Assembly (NCBI GenBank): GCA_963681505.1
Contig: OY811972.1
Coordinates: forward strand, 11,822,279 to 11,886,278
Source: Eunapius fragilis
Taxonomy: Eukaryota > Porifera > Demospongiae > Spongillida > Spongillidae
DNA: 64,000 nt
Direction: 5' to 3'
The translations under genes were made by a program, and so were the position numbers. The notes below the pieces were generated by a model. It was not told where the DNA came from and did not search any database. It was given only the letters and a program-made list of their open reading frames with translations. This document shows positions 24,701 to 39,100 of the stretch, piece after piece (the stretch's first letter is position 1; each line of letters begins with the position of its first letter).

Positions 24701-27700
24701 AGGGACCAGACTTGGTGATGGTTGTGTACAATTTAGGTGTGTGGAGTCAGTGATGGTGTCAGGGGCCAGACTTGGTGATGGTTGTGTAACAATTTAGGTG
24801 TGTGGAGTTAGTGATGGTGCATCGTACTTCAGTGTCAGGGACCAGACTTGGTGATGGTTGTGTACAATTTAGGTGTGTGGAGTCAGTGATGGTGTCAGGG
24901 GCCAGACTTGGTGATGGTTGTGTAACAATTTAGGTGTGTGGAGTTAGTGATGGTGCATCGTACTTCAGTGTCAGGGACCAGACTTGGTGACCATTGTGTA
25001 CAATTTAGGTGTGTGGAGTCAGTGATGGTGTCAGGGGCCAGACTTGGTGATGGTGTTGTGTAACAATTTAGGTGTGTGGAGTCAGTGATGGTGTCAGGGG
25101 CCAGACTTGGTGATGGTTGTGTAACAATTTAGGTGTGTGGAGTTAGTGATGGTGCATCGTACTTCAGTGTCAGGGACCAGACTTGGTGACCATTGTGTAC
25201 AATTTAGGTGTGTGGAGTCAGTGATGGTGTCAGGGGCCAGACTTGGTGATGGTGTTGTGTAACAATTTAGGTGTGTGGAGTTAGTGATGGTGCATCGTAC
25301 TTCAGTGTCAGGGACCAGACTTGGTGACCATTGTGTACAATTTAGGTGTGTGGAGTCAGTGATGGTGTCAGGGGCCAGTCTTGGTGATGGTTGTGTACAA
25401 TTTAGGTGTGTGGAGTCAGTGATGATGTCAGGGGCCAGACTTGGTGATGGTTGTGTAACAATTTAGGTGTGTGGAGTTAGTGATGGTGCATCGTACTTCA
25501 GTGTCAGGGACCAGACTTGGTGACCATTGTGTACAATTTAGGTGTGTGGAGTCAGTGATGGTGTCAGGGGCCAGACTTGGTGATGGTGTTGTGTAACAAT
25601 TTAGGTGTGTGGAGTTAGTGATGGTGCATCGTACTTCAGTGTCAGGGACCAGACTTGGTGACCATTGTGTACAATTTAGGTGTGTGGAGTCAGTGATGGT
25701 GTCAGGGGCCAGACTTGGTGATGGTTGTGTACAATTTAGGTGTGTAGAGTCATTGATGGTGTCAGGGGCCAGACTTGGTGATGGTTGTGTAATAATTTAG
25801 GTGTGTGGAGTTAGTGATGGTGCATCGTACTTCAGTGTCAGGGACCAGACTTGGTGACAATTTAGGTGTGTGGAGTCTGTCAGTGATGGTGCAACGCACA
25901 TCAGTGTATGGGACCGGACTTGGTGATGGTTGTATACAATTTAGGTGTGTTTGGAGTTAGTGATGGTGCATCGTACTTCAGTGTCAGGGACCAGACTTGG
26001 TGACCATTGTGTACAATTTAGGTGTGTGGAGTCAGTGATGGTGTCAGGGGCCAGACTTGGTGATGGTTGTGTACAATTTAGGTGTGTGGAGTTAGTGATG
26101 GTGCATTGTACTTCAGTCAGGGACCAGACTTGGTGACAATTTAGGTCTTTCAGTGATGGTGCATCGCACATCAGTGTATGGGACCAGACTTGTTGATGGT
26201 TGTGTACAATTTAGGTGTGGAGTTATTGTAGTGATTGTGCACTGCACTTGTCAGAGATCGGATTGGTGATGAGTGAGTGATATCTGTCAGATGAGGAGGT
26301 TATTCAATCAAAGCTTCTGCCAGAGTCTTGTAATTACATGGTGATTCAGTGCCATGGGTGGTGTTGGAGTGTTTGCATTTACCTGCAGTGTCGATTGGAG
26401 TTCTGACATGACTGCTGGTGACTCAAAAATGGTGATTTGCGACTCAGAACAGACTGCTGCACTTGTGTAAATAACTGTTGCTGTGTTGTGTTTTAGTCAT
26501 GGTGTGCATCATATGACACTGCTTTCAATGATTTGTCATTGGGTGTGGCAGTAACGTTGTAATTATTCATCCATAATGACGCAATAATAGTACGTAAACA
26601 TCAAAAGCATGTCACCGAAACTGCGAACCTTCCTGGGATGACAACAGCATCGTCTATGAACATTATAGCACCCATTTTCCACTTCAAAGAAGGTTAAGCC
26701 CAGCCTTCCTAGCGAACTAGATTATTCGACACAAGCAATTAATACACTTCAAGTCCAGCCTTCCTAGCGAACTAGATTATTCGACACAAGCAATTTATTC
26801 ACTTCAAAGAAAGTTAAGTCCAGCCTTCCTAGCGAACTAGATTATTCGACACAAGCAATTCATACACTTCAAAGAAGGTTAAGTCCAGCCTTCCTAGCGA
26901 ACTAGATTATTCGACACAAGCAATTTATTCACTTCAAAGAAGGTTAAGTCCGCCTCTTCACAGCTTCGTGAGGCCTATAAAAGCATTTCTAAAGCTATGC
27001 TCACATCACTTTGCAAAGTACATGTAATGGATTTATCAGAACATGATTTGAGACAGATGGAGGTAGATCAAGATAGTGATGCAGGAGAAGACGGCGGTGC
27101 AAGGGGAGACGGCGGTGCAAGAGGAGACGGCGATGCAGGGGGAGACGGCGGTGCAAGGGGAGACGGCGATGCAGGGGGAGACGGTGGCCCAAGGGAAGAC
27201 GGTGATGCAAGGGGAGAGGGCGATGCAAGGGGAGACGGCGGTGCAGGGGGAGACGGCGGTGCAAGGGGAGACGGTGGCCCAAGGGGAGACGGCGGTGCTA
27301 GGGAAGACGGTGGCGGAGGTGATGTAAGACTAAGAGGGGGAGGTGTACGTGGACGCGGAGGACACGAAGATGGACGTGGAGCTCGAGGTGGACGCGGAGC
27401 TCGAGGTGGACACGGAGCTCGAGATGGACGTGGAGCTCGAGATGGACGCGGAGCTCGAGATGGACGTGGAGCTCGAGATGGACGCGGAGCTCGAGGTGGA
27501 CGTGGAGCTCGAGGTGGACGTGGAGCTCGAGGTGGACGCGGAGCTCGAGGTGGACGCGGAGCTCGAGATGGACGCGGATATGGACGTCGAGGGGGAGGAA
27601 GAGGAAACTTTTTTTCTGATGTAATACATGTGTACAATTATTATTATTAAGTGTTACATGTTTGCGCGTCTTTGCAGCTACATGATGTTACAGTGAAAAT

Positions 27701-29457
27701 CCATGCAGCTTTAACAGGGTTATGGCGCGTGTACTAGGCTGTGGAACAAATCCCTCATAGAAATTCTGACAAGAAAAATTCTAGCCTTACAGTGCGATAA
27801 TGCTCATTACATGAGTCTGGGGACCCACTCTCTACGTGTATGTAATCGGTGATGTAATCCATCCTCAGCAGGGTCTGGGCCCGAGACTATCCCGCTTTAT
27901 GTTGGAGCCGAACTTTTCAAATTTGTCCGCTTCGTCACACTTTTTCCTCCGTGTCAGGCGGTCAGTGTAGTTACCCGCGATGATGGTTAAACTCTCTCTC
28001 ACAGCTTGGCTGCTGCAAATGGACTGCATCACACGCTGTAACATAATCGGCTACGTATACATGTATGAACAAAAATCTATGAAACAAGTAGATAAAAAAC
28101 ATTCTCTATGAGAAAGTTGGTGGTATATAGGATTTGAAGGGCAATAGTGGTGTAAAAAGGAAGGAAACAAGGGTCTAATGATAAGGAAAAACGAAATAGT
28201 CCTATATATAGCACACGACTAATGTAACAAAACCCATCCTACTATGTGTGCTAAATATAGGACTATTTCGTTTTTCCTTATCATTAGACCCTTGTTTCCT
28301 TCCTTTTTACACCACTATTGCCCTTCAAATCCTATATACCACCAACTTTCTCATAGAGAATGTTTTTTATCTACTTGTTTATATTCTGACTGATGTGTTT
28401 TTCACGTGTGTAACTGGATTGTGTGTTTTATACACAGTGGTATAGGAGCATGGGGGCCATGAGGCAAAGGCCCCAAAAATTTTTTCTGAGGAAGGCCCCT
28501 CTCCCAACCCCTCCCCCCATTGGTTGTATGTACTGGATTAATGTGTTGTATGTACTGGACTATTTGTTCCTGTCTCACAGTACCTGCCACATCATGACGT
28601 ACCATGCCTCATGATTGTCCCATATTCCATTACATGCATCCATTTACACACTCACACACTCACACACTTGTACAGACACAACTCTCACAACTATCCCATG
28701 CCAATCACTATATATGCTGAAGCTATGAGTGTGTACCATTGAGAGGTTTAAAAAGACTCAGGACTTACTATTTATTACCTTCCTTTGTTATATAAAATTT
28801 CCAGGGCCCTGATCTTTATCTTTAGGGATAAAGCAGGAATAATACTCCTGCCGGGCTTATATACAACAGTAGGTTTACAGAGTGATAGATCTACATGTAA
28901 TATCACAAAAGATAAATAGCACAGATTCCTAGAAGGGGCCCATGCATAATACTATACATACACACACACACACTCACACATGCACAACATATACACGTAC
29001 ACGCACACACACACAAACCAGTGCTACTTAGAATTAGTGGTGTTCTGGTGGGTATGACTGTCAGTTTGCTATGACCAGATGCAAAACCACCCATGGAAGT
29101 CACCCATTGAATGTTGATTTACATGAGGCGTGTCTCCTGGATGGAATGGTAAAAAGGGGGAAGGAGATCCCTACGTAGAAGTGTGACATCTATGAAAGAG
29201 GGGGTGCCCTGATGTGGAGGAGCAAGGGGCACCTGCTGTGAAGTGGGTGTGAAATCCCATGTGAAAGAGGTGTCTACTGGTGGAGATGGAAGCCCTGATG
29301 TGGTGGAGCAAGTAACATGCATCCATTGGTGGCCTTGTAGTGGCATGGGTGTAGGGGCTAGCGTAGTGTCCACTGGTGGAGGTCAGGATACAGCTTGCTA
29401 AGCTTTTTCAAGACCACCATTGTATGTGTGTGTGTGCGCGTGTGTGTGTGTGTGTGC

Positions 29458-29496
<39 letters not shown>

Positions 29497-31671
29497 CTTG
29501 TAGCATTGGTACCTTGGAGGATTTTATTTTTTGTGCAAGCAACTTGTGGACAGATGGAAGCCTTGCATAAGTGGCAGTGGCTAGCCCATCTCAAAGATTT
29601 GTAAAGACTGGGCCACTGTACAGTTTATACAGAGCGGTCACTGACATGGCTTCTATTTACCCATGGGTATACACGCAGCACTGACTAACTTCAACACAAC
29701 AGAGATGAAGCTTCAGGACTAGTATGCAGCTATATATACAAGAGCACCTTGATGGGGACATGAGATTTGAGCCTCCCCCCCCCCCCCCATCATTCCAACT
29801 CTTTCATGGCCACTATCAGCTGAAATAGAGGAGTCTTTAAAACCCTCCCAATGATGCACACTCTGAATTTAGGTACAGTGACATGTATAGTGGAGCCTCA
29901 CGGGGACCTCTGACAAACATATTGTGGCATTTGCCCCCACGACCCCCGTGCTTCCTACCCCACTGACACCAGTCCAATACATGCAACACACAGTCCAGTT
30001 ACATGTGTGAAAAACACATCCACATCAGTGACATGGAGGCCTTTGGACATGACCATGTAGAGGAGGCCATGGGATATGAGCATACAGTGGAGGGCATGAG
30101 TCTGACAAGACATACTACCATTTTGTGCTGATACAATTATGACCACTAAAGAAATGGAAGGTAATGGAATATTTGCACATGTAGAACCAAACATAAAGAG
30201 AATGAATCTGAATATAAACATAACAAAAAAAGTTGAGAAAGAGGTTGTATATTAGGCAGTCAGAATACAAATAGTTAAGAAAGAGGGTTGTATAGTAGGC
30301 CAGTGAAAGCACTGTAACCGAAAGACATAGAAAAAAAGTTCAACTAGACAAAGCTTATAAGTGAATCCATGTAGCACATAACAATTTACAGGGTCCTGAG
30401 TTGGTTATGAGAAACACAGCCTCACATCATCATCAAAAGGTGATAAAGCACCTGAGGCCAAATTTGGAGGAGTAGTTCGTGCGAAGTGGATCAACCTGCA
30501 GTAGCTGATACAAATGCCGAGGAGAGTTATTGCCACCTGAGGGTCAACCTGCAGGAGTCAAGTATCTAGCTAAATGTATGACTCCTGCAAGTGTCATGTA
30601 TCTCAATGTATTACTCCTGCAGGAGTCAAGTATGTCAGTATGCATGACTCCTGCTGTAGTCAAGTATCACAGCACGGTGGTTCTAATTTTGGTCCGGTAA
30701 TAAACAGTTGTAGTTTTTGCTTGATTCGGCTACGATTCTGAATAGTCTAAGAATAAAGATGCATGTTTGAAATGGTTGAAGTGATCAGTAATAAAGAAAT
30801 AAGTTAATATCTAATCATGCATGTTGAACAACAACAGTGCAATATACGCTCTCTTAAGCCTCTGTTCAGCTTTGCCCCCATCTAACAGCACACAACACGC
30901 AAACTACTGCCTCAGGTGTTTAGGGGAGCACTATTTATAGGGGCATGCAACAATATTTCTGATGGGATGCACAATTAGATCAAAGTCACTGACATTTGGC
31001 CAGCCAATATTAATGTGTACGACGTCTTTTACAATGGCACTCCAAGGTGTGTAGCAGTGAAAGCACTGTAACCAAAAGACATAGAAAAAAAGTTCAAATT
31101 GACAAAGCATATGAGTGAATCCATGTAGCACACAACATAACAATTTACAGGGTTTACAGCAAGGGGAAAAGAGTAATGTCTTATGGTGGAAAGAGTGTGA
31201 ATAGTCGTGACATGAGACGTGTATGTTCATGGGTGTGGTTCATGGGTGTGTGTGTGCCAGCCATGCAGATGAAATGAAAAACGGTGGGCATTTAAAATAT
31301 ATGTGCCAGCAGAACACAAATCCCAACAATAAGGAAGGGTTACATATGTATTCCAGCCTAGCTGGGCTGCATGTGTCTTTGACTCGACCACGCCTCTCCC
31401 CTAGCCTAGCTGATACACCGTGCACTACATCTCATGGCTCTGACGTACTGTTATAGGTTGTGAGCCTCTAAATGGCCACGCAATGAGTGGCACCCAAAGA
31501 GTATGACTGAATCGACAGGGACACGATTTATACATGATGTTATGCGCGCGTATCAGTACTGGTAGTACGTACCATACAATCCTTGTCAACACATTACAAA
31601 AATAAATTGCACATCCTCCAAGAGAGAAAGGTTCCAATGCTACACACACAAACACTCACACTCACACAATT

Positions 31672-31713
<42 letters not shown>

Positions 31714-34700
31714 ACGGAAATTCCAATGCTACTTAGGATTAGTGGTTCTGGTGAGGATGACTGCCAAGTTTGCTACACATATGACCAAATGCAAAAGCCA
31801 ATGGAACTCACAGGTCTGTAACGTGTTTGGAAGTGGCACTGCACCAAATCCAAAAAAATAAATATGACACCAACTGCTCTGATCCTCAGGTGGGTATGTG
31901 ACCGAATGTCTCATTAATGGCAGAGTCCTAAACACAAAGACATTAGACTATCGATTTGCCACCATCTCATGTAAATCAACATTCCGTGGGTGACTTCCAT
32001 GGGTGGCTTTGCATCTGGTCATAGCAAACTGACAGTCATACCCACCAGAACACCACTGATTCTAAGTAGCAATGGTTTGTGTGTGTGTGCGTGTACGAGT
32101 ATATGTGTGCATGTGTGAGTGTGTGTGTGTGTATGTATAGCATTATACATGGGCCCCTTCTAGGAATCTGTGCTATTTATCTTTTGTGATATTACATGTA
32201 GATCTACCACTCTGTAAACCTACTGTTGTATAAAAGCCCGGCAGGAATACTATTTCTGCTTTATCCCTAAAGATAAAGATCAAGGCCCTGGAAATTTTAT
32301 ATAACAAAGGAAGGTAATAAATAGTAAGTCCTGAGTCTTTTTAAACCTCTCAATGGTACACACTCATAGCTTCCGTATATAGTGATTGGCATGGGATAGT
32401 TGTGAGTGTTGTGTCTGTACGAGTGTGTGAGTGTGTAAATGTATGCATGTAATGGAATATGGGACATGAGGCATGGTACGTCATGATGTGGCAGGTACTG
32501 TGAGACATGAACAAATAGTTCAGTACATACAACACATTAATCCAGTACATACAACCTATGGGGGAGGGGTTGGGAGGGGGGCCTTCCTCTGAAAAAATTG
32601 TTGGGGCCTTTGCCTCATGGCCCCCATGCTCCTATACCACTGTGTATAAAACACACAATCCTCACACATGTGAAAAACACATCAGTCAGAGTATAAATAG
32701 TTGAGAAAGAGGGTTGGATAGTAAGCCAGTGAAAGCACTGTGACCAAAAAAAGGTCAAATAGACAAAGCTTATGAGTGAATCCATGTAGCACATAACAAT
32801 TTACAGGGTGTACAGCAGATATTATCTCTGTGTACAGCAAGGGGAAAAGAATAGTGGAAAGAGTGTGTATAAGTGTGACGTGAGACGTGTGTATCATACG
32901 TGTTGGTTCATGGATATGTGCCAGCAGAACGCAAATCCCGACAATAAGGAAGGGTTACATGTGTTCCAGCCTAGCTGCGCTGCATGTGTCTTTAACTCGA
33001 CCACGTCTCTCCCATAGCCTAGCTGATACACCGTGCACTATATCTCATGGCTCTGACGTACTGTTATAGGTTGTGAGCCTATAAATGGCCACGCAATGAG
33101 TGGCACCCAAAGAGTATGACCGAATCGACAGGGACACATATTGTTGTGCGCGCGTATCGGTACTGGTAGTACGTACCGTGTTTTGTATGGTGATGGTAGC
33201 TGAATCCCACGCATTTTGATCGCTTAACGAATCTTGTTCGTTATAGAAGAGAACCACTGACGTTTGTAAGAACGTGAATTACATGTAGTGGCATGGGCAC
33301 GGGAGGTTATTGTATATTCATGTGCTCGGAGTAGCGGGAACCAGGTTGTAGTAGGTTAATGGCGCGAAATGAACGAGAAATGTGCAATTACTTTGCACAG
33401 CTGTATCTCCGTAACGGATCAAGTAAAAATTAACGAACAGGACAAATCGATAGGTACAGGACCCCTCTGCGTATAAACCGAATTTGAAGTTAATTGAGAT
33501 GTCCTGCCGAAAGATATGGCCAGTTTGAACCCCAAGGGGTATCGGACGTTGTAACCCTGGCACGAAGCTAATGAAAGAGCCCAAAATTTATTTTACCAGA
33601 GAGAAATGATGTAATTGCACATTTCTCGTTCATTTCGCGCCCTTAACCTACTACAACCCGCTACTCCGAGCTCATGAATATACAATAACCTCCCGTGCCC
33701 ATGCCACTACATGTACAACTAACCACCGTTTATTTACGTTCTTACAAACGTCAGTGGTTCTCTTCTATAACGAACAAGATTCGTTAAGCGATCAAAATGC
33801 GTGGGATTCAGCTACCATCACCATACAAAACACGGTACGTACTACCAGTACCGATACGCGCGCACAACAATATGTGTCCCTGTCGATTCGGTCATACTCT
33901 TTGGGTACCACTCATTGCGTGGCCATTTATAGGCTCACAACCTATAACAGTACGTCAGAGCCATGAGATATAGTGCACGGTGTATCAGCTAAGCTATGGG
34001 AGAGGCGTGGTCGAGTTAAAGACACATGCAGCGCAGCTAGGCTGGAACACATGTAACCCTTCCTTATTGTCGGGATTTGCGTTCTGCTGGCACATATATT
34101 TTAAACGCCCACCGTTTTTCATTTCATCTGCATGACTGGCACACACACACCCATGAACCAACACATACACACGTCTCACGTCACACTTATACACACTCTT
34201 TCCACTATTCTTTCCCCTTGCTGTACACCCTGTAAATTGTTATGTGCTACATGGATTAACTCATAAGCTTTGTCTATTTGAACTTTTTTTGGTCACAGTG
34301 CTTTCACTGGCTTACTATCCAACCCTCTTTCTCAATTATTTATATTCTGACTGATGTGTTTTTCACGTGTGTAACTGGATTGTGTGTTTTATACACAGTG
34401 GTATAGGAGCATGGGGGCCATGGGGCAAAGGCCCCAAAAATTTTTTCAGAGGAAAGCACCTCTCCCAACCCCTCCCCCCATTGGTTGTATGTACTGGATT
34501 AATGTGTTGTATGTACTGGACTATTTGTTCCTGTCTCACAGTACCTGCTACATCATGACGTACCATGCCTCATGTCCCATATTCCATTACATGCATCCAT
34601 TTACACACTCACACACTCGTACAAACACTATATATGCTGAAGCTCTGAGTGTGTACCATTGAGAGGTTTAAAAAGACTTAGGACTTACCTTCCTTAAATT

Positions 34701-36070
34701 TCCAGGGCCCTGATCTTTATCTTTAGGGATAAAGCAGGAATAATATTCCTGCCGGGCTAATATACAACAGTAGGTTTACAGAGTGGTAGATCTACATGTA
34801 ATATCACAAAAGATAAATAGCACAGATTCCTAGAAGGGGCCCATGTATAATGCTATACATACACACACACACACACACACACACTCACACATGCACACAT
34901 ACACGTACACGCACACACACACACAAACCAGTGCTACTTAGAATTAGTGGTGTTCTGGTGGGTATGACTGTCAGTTTGCTATGACCAGATGCAAAGCCAC
35001 CCATGGAAGTCACCCATGGAATGTTGATTTACATGAGATGGTGGCAAATAGATAGGCTAGTGCCTTTGTGTTTAGGACTCTGCCATTAAAATGAGACATA
35101 TGGTCACATACCCACCTGAGGATCAGAGCAGTTGGTGTCATATTTATGTTTTTGGATCTGGGGCAGTGCCGCTTCCAAACACGTTACAGACCTGTGAGTT
35201 CCATAGGCTTTTGCATTTGGTCATATGTGTAGCAAACATGACAGCCATCCTCACCAGAACCACTAATCATAAGTAGCATTGGAATTTCCGTGTGTGTTTG
35301 TGTGTATGTGTGTATTTGTGTATGTGAGTGTATGTGTATGTCTACGTAACATTGGAATCTTTGTTTGCAATTTATTTTTGTAATGTGTTGACAAGCTACT
35401 TCTAGATCTGCTCACCTAGAGATGGAAGCCTTGCATACAAGTAATAAAGACATTCTCTATGAGAAAGTTGATGGCATATAGGATTGGAAGGCAAAATGAA
35501 AGGAAACAAGGGTCTACTAAATACGCACACAGTTGAACAACATAATATTCTAAATATAGGGCTATTACATATTTCCTTTTTACACCACTATTGCCTTACA
35601 ATCATATATACCAATTTTCTCACAAAGTTTTTTTTTACTTGTTCCATGAGTTCTTTTTCTTCATGAGGTAGAACTTAACAAATTTAGAGTATTTTGAAAT
35701 AAGACCATTAGTGGTGTTTCACAGTTTAGGAGGAATATACTGTGTGGAGGAGAGGGGCGTGTCTCCTGGATGGAATGGTAAAAAGGGGGAAGGAGATCCC
35801 TACGTAGAAGTGTGACATCTATGGAAGAGGGGGTGCCCTGATGTGGAGGAGCAAGGGGCACCTGCTGTGAAGTGGGTGTGAAATCCCATGTGAAAGAGGT
35901 GTCTACTGGTGGAGATGGAAGCCCTGATGTGGTGGAGCAAGTAACATGCATCCATTGGTGGCCTTGTAGTAGCATGGGTGTAGGGGCTAGCGTAGTGTCC
36001 ACTGGTGGAGGTCAGGATACAGCTTGCTAAGCTTTTTCAAGACCACCATTGTGTGTGTGTGTGTGTGCAT

Positions 36071-36110
<40 letters not shown>

Positions 36111-39100
36111 GTGTGTGTTTGTGTGCATTGGTACCTTGGAGGATTTTATTTTTTGTGCAAGCAACTTGTGGACAGATAGAAGCCTTGCATAAGTGGCAGT
36201 GGCTAGCCCATCTCAAAGATTTGTAAAGACTGGGCCACTGTACAGTTTATACAGAGCATTCACTGACATGGCTTCTATTTACCCATGGGTATACACACAG
36301 CACTGACTAACTTCAACACAACAGAGATGAAGCTTCAGGACTAGTATGCAGCTATATATACAAGAGCACCTTGATGGGGACATGAGATTTGAGCCCCCCC
36401 CCCCCCCATCATTCCAACTCTTTTATGACCACTATCAGCTGAAATAGAGGAGTCTTTAAAACCCTCCCAATGAAGCACAGTCTGAATTTGGGTACAGTGA
36501 CATGTATAGTGGAGCCTCACGGGGACCTCTGACAAACATATTGTGGCATTTGCCCCCACGACCCCGTGCTTCCTACCCCACTGACACCAGTCCAATACAT
36601 GCAACACACAGTCCAGTTACATGTGCGAAAACAAATCCACATCAGTGACATGGAGGCCTTTGGACATGACCATGTAGAGGAGGCCATGGGATATGAGCAT
36701 ACAGTGGGGGGCATGAGTCTGACAAGACATACTACCATTTTGTGCTGATACAATTATGACCACTAAAGAAATAGAAGGTAATGGAATATTTGCACATGTA
36801 GAACCAAACATTAAGAGAATGAATCTGAATATAAACATAACAAAAATAGTTGAGAAAGAGGTTGTATATTAGGCCAGTGAAAGCACACTCACACACTCGT
36901 ACAAACACAACACTCACAACTATCCCATGCCAATCACTATATATGCTGAAGCTCTCAGTGTGTACCATTGAGAGGTTTAAAAAGACTTAGGACTTACCTT
37001 CTGTAAATTTCCAGGGCCCTGATCTTTATCTTTAGGGATAAAGCAGGAATAACATTCCTGCCAGGCTTATATACAACAGTAGGTTTACAGAGTGGTAGAT
37101 CTACATGTAATATCACAAAAGATAAATAGCACAGATTCCTAGAAGGGGCCCATGTATAATGCTATACATACACACACACACATACACTCACACATGCACA
37201 CATATACACGTACACACACACACACTCACACATGCACACATATACACGTACACACACACACACAAACCAGTGCTACTTAGAATTAGTGGTGTTCTGGTGG
37301 GTATGACTGTCAGTTTTGCTATGACCAGATGCAAAGCCACCCATGGAAGTCACCCATGGAATGTTGATTTACATGAGATGGTGGCAAATAGATAGTCTAA
37401 TGCCTTTGTGTTTAGGACTCTGCCATTAATGAGACATATGGTCACATACCCACCTAAGGATCAGAGCAGTTGGTGTCATATTTATTTTCTTGGATTTGGT
37501 GCAGTGCCGCTTCCAAACACGTTACAGACCTGTGAGTTCCATAGGCTTTTGCATTTGGTCATATGTGTAGCAAACATGACAGCCATCCTCACCAGAACCA
37601 CTAATCCTAAGTAGCATTGGAATTTCCGTGTGTGTTTGTGTGTGTGTGCATGTGTGTGCGTGTGTGTGTGCGATTGTGTGTGTGTGCGATTGTGTGTGTG
37701 AGTGAATGTGAGTGTTTGTGTGTGTAGCATTGGAACCTTTCTTTCTTGGAGGATGTGCAATTTATTTTTGTAATGTGTTGACAAGGATTGTATGGTACGT
37801 ATTACCAGTACCGATACGCGCGCATAACATCATGTAGAAATCCGTGTCCCTGTCGATTCGGTCACACTCTTTGGGTGCCACTCATTGCGTGGCCATTTAT
37901 AGGCTCACAACCTATAACAGTACGTCAGAGCCATGAGATATAGTGCACGGTGTATCAGCTAGGCTAGGGGAGAGGCGTGGTCGAGTTAAAGACACATGCA
38001 GCCCAGCTAGGCTGGAATACATATGTAACCCTTCCTTATTGTTGGGATTTGTGTTCTGCTGGCACATATAATTTAAATGCCCACCGGTTTTCATTTCATC
38101 AGCACGGCTGGCACACACACACACATAAAGAGCATACATGTACACATGTCTCATGTCTTGACTATCCACCATAAGACACTACTCTTTTCCCCTTGCTGTA
38201 AACCCTGTAAATTGTTATGTTGTGTGCTACATAGATTCACTCATGCTTTGTCAATTTGAACTTTTTTATCTATATCTTTCGGTTACAGTGCTTTCACTGG
38301 CCTAATATACAACCTCTTTCTCAACTATTTTTGTTATGTTTATATTCAGATTCATTCTCTTAATGTTTGGTTCTACATGTGCAAATATTCCATTACCTTC
38401 TATTTCTTTAGTGGTCATAATTGTATCAGCACAAAATGGTAGTATGTCTTGTCAGACTCATGCCCCCCACTGTATGCTCATATCCCATGGCCTCCTCTAC
38501 ATGGTCATGTCCAAAGGCCTCCATGTCACTGATGTGGATTTGTTTTCGCACATGTAACTGGACTGTGTGTTGCATGTATTGGACTGGTGTCAGTGGGGTA
38601 GGAAGCACGGGGGTCATGGGGGCAAATGCCACAATATGTTTGTCAGAGGTCCCCGTGAGGCTCCACTATACATGTCACTGTACCCAAATTCAGACTGTGC
38701 TTCATTGGGAGGGTTTTAAAGACTCCTCTATTTCAGCTGATAGTGGTCATGAAAGAGTTGGAATGGTGGGGGGGGGGGGCTCAAATCTCATGTCCCCATC
38801 AAGGTGCTCTTGTATATATAGCTGCATACTAGTCCTGAAGCTTCATCTCTGTTGTGTTGAAGTTAGTCAGTGCTGTGTGTATACCCATGGGTAAATAGAA
38901 GCCATGTCAGTGAATGCTCTGTATAAACTGTACAGTGGCCCAGTCTTTCCAAATCTTTGAGATGGGCTAGCCACTGCCACTTATGCAAGGCTTCTATCTG
39001 TCCACAAGTTGCTTGCACAAAAAATAAAATCCTCCAAGATACCAATGCACACAAACACACACACATACATACACACACACACACAAACACACATGCACAC

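Noticed and set aside
24326-26215. Possible CRISPR-like array or repeat protein gene
   Set aside because: Units are tandem without unique spacers, and the context is animal DNA; short frames vary with unit length.
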